Below are positions 1-5,489 of a DNA stretch of 7,127 nucleotides, piece after piece. The first letter of the stretch is position 1, and every line of letters begins with the position of its first letter. The stretch comes from Flavihumibacter sp. GTDB lineage: Bacteria > Bacteroidota > Bacteroidia > Chitinophagales > Chitinophagaceae. The notes beneath the pieces were generated by a model. The model was not told the DNA's origin. It ran no database searches and was given only the letters and a program-made list of their open reading frames with translations. The DNA lies in contig JALOMU010000075.1 of assembly GCA_025455285.1 (NCBI GenBank), forward strand, positions 1-7,127. The letters are read 5' to 3'. The translations under genes were made by a program, and so were the position numbers.

Positions 1-594
1 TATAAATCTTTCCGCACAAAGGTATTTGACAAATTCCCACGGACAGGCATACCCGAATATTTCGATACCATTGAAGATTATGATCACTATGTCAAGATGC
101 TGGTGAAAACTAATTGCATCGACAATGCTAAAAAAATCTGGTGGGATCTGAGGGTGCACCCATTCTTCAATACGGTAGAATTCCGGATTTGTGATGTTCC
201 ACTGACAACCCATGAAACCATTATCATTGCCGCTCTCTTCCAGGCGATCTGTGCCAAAATTTACAAACTGCGCACCAACAACCTGAATTTCATTCAGTAC
301 TCACGGGCACTAATAAACGAAAATAAATGGAGAGCCAGTCGCTATGGAATCGATGGACGGTTGATTGATTTTGGTAAAGAAGAAGAAGTAAATACCCGTG
401 TACTGATCTATGAATTGCTGGATTTTGTAGACGATGTGGTAGATCAGCTCGGAAGCCGGCATATCCTTTCGCTGGTTCCCAACCTGCTGGAAACAGGTAC
501 CGGAGCCGACCGCCAAATGAAGGTATACCAGGAAACCAACAGCATGGTATCGGTGGTGGATTATATCAAAGATCAATTCCTTTATGGCATTTAG
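1..594 (+). CDS. Carboxylate-amine ligase, GCS2/YbdK family (5'-partial, C-terminal half)
   Basis: Frame 1 is open from the first base, so the gene starts outside the window; the visible 197 residues are about half of the usual 370 or so. The family forms an amide (gamma-glutamyl-like) bond between a carboxylate and an amine using ATP, with the glutamine-synthetase-like fold of glutamate-cysteine ligase type 2; it acts in the cytoplasm. Diagnostic stretches, numbered from the first visible residue: WWDLRVHPFFNTVEFRICD at 47-65, which carries the conserved W-D-x-R-x-H-P and E-x-R-x-C-D residues; NKWRASRYGIDG at 108-119; and GTGADRQ at 166-172. No frameshift is seen. The next gene starts inside its last codons (584-594), which implies coupled translation. 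Family assignment is firm. The substrate is unknown: YbdK homologues are often only weakly active with glutamate and cysteine, and the later ATP-grasp and amidotransferase genes suggest a dedicated metabolite. Confidence 0.9.
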   Translation, partial: YKSFRTKVFDKFPRTGIPEYFDTIEDYDHYVKMLVKTNCIDNAKKIWWDLRVHPFFNTVEFRICDVPLTTHETIIIAALFQAICAKIYKLRTNNLNFIQYSRALINENKWRASRYGIDGRLIDFGKEEEVNTRVLIYELLDFVDDVVDQLGSRHILSLVPNLLETGTGADRQMKVYQETNSMVSVVDYIKDQFLYGI

Positions 595-1057
595 TAAACT
601 AACCAGCTTGTATAAACGAAGTTGGCAGGCACTGGTTTTGATAGTAATCCTGAGCAGCACCTGTTTAATTCAGAGTTCCTGTGTTACTACTGCCCCTTAT
701 GATCAGTATGTATACAAGGAATCCACCAGCCTTAAAGTGGATGTACTGAAACTGATGGACAAGGCAGAGAAACCTTACGGTACCCAGGAAAAAGAAATAG
801 AAAAATTAACTGACCATCTGGATAAACTCTACGAATACGAATTACATCGAAAGAAAAATCAGTTGCGAATTCAAATGTGGGACTTACTCCGAAATCCGGA
901 AAAAAACCTACTGGGCGGTTTTCTATCACGCTGGAAGAGCGAAGGTCAGTTAAATCCGGGTTTTGTAAGTGAAGCAAAAATCATTGTAGGCAAAGCATTT
1001 GACCAATTGGCAGAACTGGAAAGCGGCAAACTTACTCCAAAAGAACTTCAACAATAA
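584..1057 (+). CDS. Small putative lipoprotein of unknown function
   Basis: This 157-residue protein is not recognised. Its start ATG overlaps the ligase stop by 11 bases, typical of coupled translation; no good Shine-Dalgarno is seen and no later Met gives a complete signal peptide. The N-terminus has basic residues (Lys5, Lys11, Arg12), then a hydrophobic stretch at about 16-29 and two cysteines, Cys27 and Cys33. Cys33, preceded by Gln-Ser-Ser, is the more likely lipidation site. The lipobox is loose, so an uncleaved membrane anchor or plain signal peptide is also possible. The mature part is highly charged and mostly helical in appearance: Lys/Glu-rich 47-105, then RWKSEGQLNPGFVSEAK at 116-132 and a charged C-terminus. 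No catalytic motif is visible. Export to the periplasm or inner face of the outer membrane is inferred, as is a link to the flanking enzymes through the tight spacing. Confidence 0.75.
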   Translation: MAFSKLTSLYKRSWQALVLIVILSSTCLIQSSCVTTAPYDQYVYKESTSLKVDVLKLMDKAEKPYGTQEKEIEKLTDHLDKLYEYELHRKKNQLRIQMWDLLRNPEKNLLGGFLSRWKSEGQLNPGFVSEAKIIVGKAFDQLAELESGKLTPKELQQ

Positions 1058-1077
1058 TCACAACTTAAGCTATTATC

Positions 1078-1413
1078 ATGGCTGAAGCGGTATCATTTGA
1101 CGACATTTTCAAAACCCTCAAAAAACAGGTGGAAGAGCTGGCAAGGCTCTTTGTAAAGAACTACACCAAAGCAGCCATCAAGGATGGCAGGAAATTCCTG
1201 GATGATACCAAAGAAAGCCTGAAACGCTGGACCCTGCTGCTGGCGGAAGGAAAATTAACCACCCAGGATTTCGAATGGCTGGTACTCGGCCAAAAAGATC
1301 TTGCTCAGATGATCGCATTGAAGCAGGCGGGCTTGTCTGTTATCCGGATTGAACAATTCCGCAACAGTTTATTGTCGTTGGTTGTTGATACCATCTTTGG
1401 TATCGTTTTATAA
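1078..1413 (+). CDS. Small helical protein of unknown function
   Basis: This 111-residue protein matches no family I recognise. It starts 20 bases after the lipoprotein gene, with no clear Shine-Dalgarno; the ATG is the first Met of the frame and the coding quality continues to the stop. The composition suggests several amphipathic helices: 6-30, a Lys/Asp-rich segment at 31-50, a central part at 50-60 (RWTLLLAEGKL) leading to 63-85, and a last helix at about 88-111 ending in the hydrophobic LSLVVDTIFGIVL. There is no signal peptide, so it is probably cytoplasmic, perhaps membrane-associated through the C-terminal hydrophobic end (inference). Tight packing between the lipoprotein and the amidohydrolase suggests it works with one of them. 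The pattern Arg-Trp, then Glu-Gly-x-Leu, then a helix also occurs near the end of the preceding lipoprotein, but the similarity is too short to prove kinship. Confidence 0.7.
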   Translation: MAEAVSFDDIFKTLKKQVEELARLFVKNYTKAAIKDGRKFLDDTKESLKRWTLLLAEGKLTTQDFEWLVLGQKDLAQMIALKQAGLSVIRIEQFRNSLLSLVVDTIFGIVL

Positions 1414-1428
1414 TTAAAATCTCTGTAC

Positions 1429-3060
1429 TTGAAAAAGCTACGACTATTTATCGGTGTCCTTTTGATTATGGTTACCTGGGGCTGCAGCAACAAGATCCAA
1501 GCAGATCTGCTCATCCGAAACGCCATTATTTATTCGGTTGACAGCCAGTTCAGCAAACAAACAGGCATGGTTATCCGAGATGGAAAAATAATGGAACTCG
1601 GTACTGATGCCCAATTGATGGAAAAATACCAGGCAAAAGAAGAATTGGATGCAGGCGGACAGTTCATTTACCCGGGCTTTATTGATGCACATTGTCATTT
1701 TTACCGCTATGGATTGGGATTGCAAACAGCCGACCTGGTTGGCACTACCAGCTGGCAATCCATACTGGATACACTTGTGAAATTTTCCACAATAGTTCCG
1801 GAAGGATGGTTGATTGGCAGAGGCTGGGATCAGAACGACTGGCCTTCACAAATTTTTCCTACTAATGAAGACCTGAATCGGTTGTTCCCGGAACGACCGG
1901 TTTTATTAAGCCGGATAGATGGGCATGCTGCTATCGCGAATGACAAGGCACTTGAACTGGCGGGTATCAAAGCCGGAGATCGCTTAACAGGTGGCACCAT
2001 TGAATTAAAAAACGGAAAACTGACAGGCATCCTGATTGATAACGCAATTGACCTGGTAAGTTCAAAGATACCAGCTCCATCTGCAAACCAGATGAAGGAA
2101 GCGCTGCTGGATGCACAACGGAACTGTTTTGCAATGGGACTTACAACCGTTGACGATTGTGGCCTTGATTATACAGAAGTGGAATTCATCGACAGTCTGC
2201 ATAAATCCGGCGATCTGAAAATGCGGGTCTATGCCATGTTAAGCGATACCAAACGCAATTATGATTATATCCTTCCAAAAGGCATTATCAAAACGCCCTT
2301 TCTCAATGTTCGATCTTTTAAAGTTTATGCAGATGGGGCATTAGGCTCAAGAGGTGCCTGCCTCTTGCACGATTATGCTGATGATCCCGGTAATAAAGGA
2401 TTTCTGTTAAGCAATCCCGAACATTTTGATTCCGTGGCCGCTTTACTCGCCAACTCACCTTTCCAAATGAATACGCATGCAATTGGAGACAGTGGCAACC
2501 GAACTATCCTAAAGATTTATGCAAAGTATCTCGAGGGACAATCTGACCGGCGCTGGAGAATTGAACATGCACAGGTGGTGAATCCGGATGATTTTGTATT
2601 CTTTGGCGCACATGGAATCATTCCATCCGTGCAGCCCACACATGCTACTTCCGACATGTACTGGGCTGGAAAACGATTGGGTGCCGAAAGAGAAAAAGGT
2701 GCTTATGCATTCAAACAACTGATGGATCAAAATGGCTGGATTCCACTGGGAACTGATTTCCCGGTCGAGGATATTTCCCCTTTTAAAACCTTTTTTGCCG
2801 CAGTTGCCCGACAGGATGCCAAAGGCTACCCTGAAGGTGGTTACCAGCCAGAGAATGCATTATCCCGTGAACAGGCACTTCGCGGTATAACCATCTGGGC
2901 TGCTAAAAGCAATTTTGAAGAAGACGAAAAAGGCAGCCTGGAACCCGGCAAACTGGCCGATTTCATACTACTTGACCGGGATTTGCTTTCCGCTCCTAAA
3001 GATTCCCTCCTCTCCACGCGGGTTCTCGGCACCTGGGTGGGCGGCCAAAAAGTGTACTAA
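1429..3060 (+). CDS. Exported metal-dependent amidohydrolase, YtcJ-like (Amidohydro_3), putative lipoprotein
   Basis: This 543-residue protein is full length for the YtcJ/N-substituted-formamide-deformylase-like branch of the amidohydrolase superfamily, TIM-barrel hydrolases of amide or related C-N bonds. Candidate metal and catalytic residues are present: His88 and His90 in DAHCHF, Lys298 in FKVYADGALGSRGA (candidate carboxylated lysine), His350 in NTHAIGDSGN, His380 in RIEHAQ and Asp443 in LGTDFPVED. The family element GRGWDQNDW is at 130-138 and the C-terminal GSLEPGKLADF at 502-512. The chosen start is TTG at 1429, because it supplies the basic MKK and the hydrophobic run 5-18 ending in Cys19, a lipoprotein-type signal; the first in-frame ATG, at 1468, would begin inside that signal. 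It is therefore likely anchored in the periplasm or outer membrane. It lies 15 bases after the previous gene. The substrate cannot be read from sequence; such proteins are often annotated by default as amidohydrolases. Confidence 0.92.
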   Translation: MKKLRLFIGVLLIMVTWGCSNKIQADLLIRNAIIYSVDSQFSKQTGMVIRDGKIMELGTDAQLMEKYQAKEELDAGGQFIYPGFIDAHCHFYRYGLGLQTADLVGTTSWQSILDTLVKFSTIVPEGWLIGRGWDQNDWPSQIFPTNEDLNRLFPERPVLLSRIDGHAAIANDKALELAGIKAGDRLTGGTIELKNGKLTGILIDNAIDLVSSKIPAPSANQMKEALLDAQRNCFAMGLTTVDDCGLDYTEVEFIDSLHKSGDLKMRVYAMLSDTKRNYDYILPKGIIKTPFLNVRSFKVYADGALGSRGACLLHDYADDPGNKGFLLSNPEHFDSVAALLANSPFQMNTHAIGDSGNRTILKIYAKYLEGQSDRRWRIEHAQVVNPDDFVFFGAHGIIPSVQPTHATSDMYWAGKRLGAEREKGAYAFKQLMDQNGWIPLGTDFPVEDISPFKTFFAAVARQDAKGYPEGGYQPENALSREQALRGITIWAAKSNFEEDEKGSLEPGKLADFILLDRDLLSAPKDSLLSTRVLGTWVGGQKVY

Positions 3061-3066
3061 AGGAGA
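3061..3066 (+). promoter_or_regulatory. Shine-Dalgarno-like AGGAGA, oddly placed
   Basis: A strong AAAGGAG lies directly on the amidohydrolase stop codon, but about 20 bases separate it from the ATG at 3086, too far for ordinary initiation. An ATT codon at 3074, in frame with the amidotransferase, would be at normal spacing, but ATT starts are rare. The element may be chance or may serve only readthrough transcripts. Confidence 0.3.
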
Positions 3067-3072
3067 AATCTT

Positions 3073-3080
3073 TATTTTTG
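3073..3080 (+). promoter_or_regulatory. Candidate Bacteroidota -7 promoter element (TATTTTTG)
   Basis: TATTTTTG matches the Bacteroidota primary-sigma -7 consensus TAnnTTTG at every fixed position and is followed by GCAGCT and the ATG at 3086. A start point 5-8 bases downstream would give a leaderless or nearly leaderless amidotransferase mRNA. No TTG is present at the -33 distance (about 3047-3055), so the match is only half of a promoter. If active, it would let the amidotransferase, ATP-grasp and cupin genes be expressed apart from the upstream four. Confidence 0.4.
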
Positions 3081-3085
3081 CAGCT

Positions 3086-3931
3086 ATGGCAATGGATTTG
3101 GGAAAGATTAGGGTAGCCATTCTTGATTTGTATGAAGGGATGGAAAACCAGGGAATGCGGTGTATCCGCGAAATTTTAAACCTGTATGCAGATCAGCACC
3201 ATGTAGAGCTGGAATGGGACGAATTTGAAGTACGCCTGCAGCAGCAGACACCCGATCTAAGCTATGATATTTATATCTCAAGCGGAGGCCCAGGATCTCC
3301 ACTCGAAAGTGAAGGATCAGCCTGGGAAGCAGCCTATTTTGGCTGGCTTACATCCGTGGAAGAATTCAATAACAACCCCTTGCATCCCCGCAAAAAACAA
3401 GTGTTTTTTATCTGCCATTCCTATCAGCTCGCCTGCCGCCATTACGGTGTGGGAGAAGTAACCGCAAGAAAATCAACCGCCTTTGGCGTATTTCCTGTTC
3501 ACCGGTTGCCCGGCGGAGAAAAAGAACCCGTTTTTCAAAACCTGAAAGACCCTTTTTATGCAGTTGACAGCCGTGATTTCCAGGTAATCAAACCAAATTA
3601 TTCCAAAATCCGCCAGATGGGCGGCAGGATACTTGCGATTGAAAAGGAACGACCGCATGTGCCGCTGGAGCGGGCCATGATGGCGTTTCGTTTTAATGAG
3701 TACATGGTAGGTACCCAATTCCATCCGGAAGCGGATGCTATTGGGATGAGTATGTACCTGCAGCGGGATGATAAAAAGGAAACAGTAATCAAAAGTCACG
3801 GATTTAAGAAATGGCAAAGTATGATCGAACACCTGAATGACCCGGACAAAATATTGTTCACCTATTCCCAGGTGCTTCCCAATTTCCTGAATCATGCAAT
3901 CGGACAATTAGCCTATGCAGAAGCCGGATAA
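3086..3931 (+). CDS. Class I glutamine amidotransferase (GMP-synthase-like GATase1 domain)
   Basis: This 281-residue stand-alone GATase1 protein belongs to a class that hydrolyses glutamine, or in some members other gamma-glutamyl compounds, through a Cys-His-Glu triad in the cytoplasm. Visible elements are the N-terminal strand KIRVAILDLYEG (7-18), the oxyanion-type loop SSGGPGSP (65-72), the nucleophile Cys110 in FFICHSYQLA and His213 and Glu215 in GTQFHPEA. The two glycines of the usual G-[IV]-C-x-G-x-Q elbow are replaced by Phe108 and Ser112, which is odd although the triad is intact. About 65 residues follow the His-x-Glu motif, including Lys/Trp-rich 236-245. The frame runs further upstream into the amidohydrolase gene, but family homology begins at the strand after Met1, so ATG 3086 (or 3092) is chosen. 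It could supply ammonia to the adjacent ATP-grasp enzyme or be a gamma-glutamyl peptidase; the sequence does not decide. Confidence 0.9.
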   Translation: MAMDLGKIRVAILDLYEGMENQGMRCIREILNLYADQHHVELEWDEFEVRLQQQTPDLSYDIYISSGGPGSPLESEGSAWEAAYFGWLTSVEEFNNNPLHPRKKQVFFICHSYQLACRHYGVGEVTARKSTAFGVFPVHRLPGGEKEPVFQNLKDPFYAVDSRDFQVIKPNYSKIRQMGGRILAIEKERPHVPLERAMMAFRFNEYMVGTQFHPEADAIGMSMYLQRDDKKETVIKSHGFKKWQSMIEHLNDPDKILFTYSQVLPNFLNHAIGQLAYAEAG

Positions 3932-3969
3932 AAGCGGCAATTCTGTATCTTCAGAAAAAGGCAAAATTT

Positions 3970-5163
3970 ATGGTTTCATCCTGGAGAACTTCTTTTAACC
4001 AACAATTCACCAAAGAACGCTACGAAGCATTTTTAAATGACCTGCACAGTAGCTATCCTGGTGAGATTGAATTCCGTGTAGCTGAAACGCCAATACTGGC
4101 TGATAAAGCTTTCAAGCAGAAAGTATTGGATGCCTGTGAACGTATTGTAGACCGCATACTCGAGCCTGATTTCAAAACAATCACAGAACGCAGCATCCCT
4201 CCGGCAGAAAGGGTACCAAATGAAACACCGTTTGCACACATGATCGCCTTTGATTTCGGAATCTGCGAAAATGAACAGAAAGAACTGGAACCACAACTAA
4301 TAGAAATGCAGGGTTTCCCTACGCTTTTCGGATTCCAGGTGTATTACCCGGAAGTACTGCGACGTCATTTTGATATACCGGAAAATTATTCTCAATTTCT
4401 TGGGGGATATACCAAAGAAACCTACCTGGAAGAATTGCGCTCCATTGTACTCGGAACGCATCAGCCGGAAGAAGTAATCCTGCTGGAAATAAAACCGCAT
4501 GAGCAAAAAACCCGGATTGATTTTTATTGTACCCAAACCTATCTGGGCATCCAACCGGTATGTATAACCGAACTGGAGCAGGAGGGCAAAAGGCTTTTTT
4601 ATAAAAAAAACGGTAAGAGAGTAAGCGTAAAGCGCATATACAATCGCGTTATATTTGATGACCTGAATGCACAAAAAGATCAGTTAGGGTCCTATATTGA
4701 TATCACGCAGGATCTAGATGTGGAATGGGTTCCGCATCCAAACTGGTTTTACCGGATTAGTAAGTTCACCATGCCTTTTATCAAACATCCCTATATACCT
4801 CCCACCTATTTCCTGAACGAGTTGGAAAGCATACCATCAGATTTAAGTCAGTATGTTCTAAAGCCATTGTTTTCCTTTGCCGGACAGGGAGTAGTTATTG
4901 ATATAAGTCCGGATGATATAAGCGCCATCAAAGATCCTCAAAACTGGATCCTGCAAAAGAAAGTACACTATGCGGATGTGATCCCTACACCTGACATACC
5001 TGCAAAAGCCGAAATTCGCATCATGTATCTATGGAAGGAAGGTTGGGAACGTCCCAGACCAGCCATCAACCTGGCACGCCTCAGCAAAGGCAAAATGATT
5101 GGTGTCCGCTACAACAAAGACAAAGAATGGGTTGGAGGATCTGTCTGTTTTTTTGAACAATAA
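3970..5163 (+). CDS. ATP-grasp ligase, probably circularly permuted (glutathionylspermidine-synthase-like)
   Basis: This 397-residue protein is probably an ATP-dependent carboxylate-amine ligase acting in the cytoplasm. The acidic motif PQLIEMQGFPTLFGFQ (108-123) lies near the N-terminus and resembles the metal-binding E-x-N/Q segment. It is followed by a substrate-domain part with SVKRIYNRVIFDDL (219-232), like the VDViyRR segment of permuted ATP-grasps. The nucleotide-binding lysine and glycine loop VLKPLFSFAGQGV is at 296-308, ILQKKV at 327-332, AEIRIMYLW at 347-355 and NLARLSKGKMIGVR at 367-380. This order, with the acidic motif before the glycine loop, fits a circular permutation (inferred from motif order alone). 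The start ATG has AAAAAGG at 3955-3961 with 8-base spacing. It lies 38 bases after the amidotransferase and 11 before the cupin. The likely job is to form a second amide bond after the GCS2-type ligase; the substrate is unknown. A closely related but inactive fold cannot be excluded. Confidence 0.8.
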   Translation: MVSSWRTSFNQQFTKERYEAFLNDLHSSYPGEIEFRVAETPILADKAFKQKVLDACERIVDRILEPDFKTITERSIPPAERVPNETPFAHMIAFDFGICENEQKELEPQLIEMQGFPTLFGFQVYYPEVLRRHFDIPENYSQFLGGYTKETYLEELRSIVLGTHQPEEVILLEIKPHEQKTRIDFYCTQTYLGIQPVCITELEQEGKRLFYKKNGKRVSVKRIYNRVIFDDLNAQKDQLGSYIDITQDLDVEWVPHPNWFYRISKFTMPFIKHPYIPPTYFLNELESIPSDLSQYVLKPLFSFAGQGVVIDISPDDISAIKDPQNWILQKKVHYADVIPTPDIPAKAEIRIMYLWKEGWERPRPAINLARLSKGKMIGVRYNKDKEWVGGSVCFFEQ

Positions 5164-5174
5164 AAAAAATCAAT

Positions 5175-5489
5175 ATGCAACACCTTGATGATATCCCGGT
5201 AAAAGAAGTCCTGCCCGGATTATTTGGAAAATTTCTCCATGGAGAAAAATCATCCCTGGCTGTTTGGGAAATCCGAAAAGGAGCTGTACTTCCGCTTCAT
5301 GAACACGAAAACGAACAGATCACCTATATACTGGAAGGCGAACTACAAATGACGATAGGGGAAAATACAACCGTTTTTAAAGCCGGAAATGTGGAAGTAA
5401 TCCCTGCCAATATACCTCACAGTGCTATCGCATTGACAGACTGTAAGGTAATTGACAGCTGGGCTCCTGTTCGGGAAGCCTATCGGTGA
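5175..5489 (+). CDS. Single-domain cupin (cupin_2)
   Basis: This 104-residue one-barrel cupin, probably metal-binding and cytoplasmic, has no signal peptide. Cupin motif 1 is GAVLPLHEHENEQITYILEG (36-55), with candidate ligands His42, His44 and Gln48 (Gln where many cupins have Glu). Motif 2 is GNVEVIPANIPHSAI (71-85), with the fourth ligand His82. Small cupins of this type serve as sugar or amino-acid-derivative isomerases, dioxygenases or ligand-binding proteins, so the fold does not give the reaction. It starts 11 bases after the ATP-grasp stop, which makes it the last gene of the operon, and its TGA is immediately followed by the stop of the convergent adaptor gene. A role in finishing or sensing the operon product is inference only. 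Confidence 0.9.
   Translation: MQHLDDIPVKEVLPGLFGKFLHGEKSSLAVWEIRKGAVLPLHEHENEQITYILEGELQMTIGENTTVFKAGNVEVIPANIPHSAIALTDCKVIDSWAPVREAYR

Noticed and set aside
310..660. Antisense open reading frame over the ligase C-terminus
   Set aside because: It runs opposite to a clearly conserved coding frame, shows no family resemblance and is expected from codon shadows; similar antisense frames at 1444-1758, 3473-3907, 4297-4674 and 5827-6225 are rejected for the same reason.
1372..1399. TTG at 1372-1374 and CATCTTTG at 1392-1399 as a promoter for the amidohydrolase
   Set aside because: The -7 box misses its first T, the match lies inside the preceding gene, and such partial matches are common in AT-rich coding sequence.
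2915..3085. Upstream in-frame extension of the amidotransferase with its own ATG at 2915
   Set aside because: It overlaps the well-conserved C-terminal end of the amidohydrolase in another frame, and the extra residues do not resemble the amidotransferase family; homology starts at ATG 3086.
3941..3956. Small hairpin (TTCTG, six-base loop, CAGAA) in the gap before the ATP-grasp gene
   Set aside because: It has only five pairs and no T-run, so it is not a terminator; it also overlaps the Shine-Dalgarno region, where short chance stems are common.
5232..5247. Perfect 16-base palindrome TTTCTCCATGGAGAAA
   Set aside because: It lies in the coding frame of the cupin, reads as ordinary codons and is not near a start or promoter; one such palindrome in 7 kb could be chance, though an operator site cannot be fully excluded.
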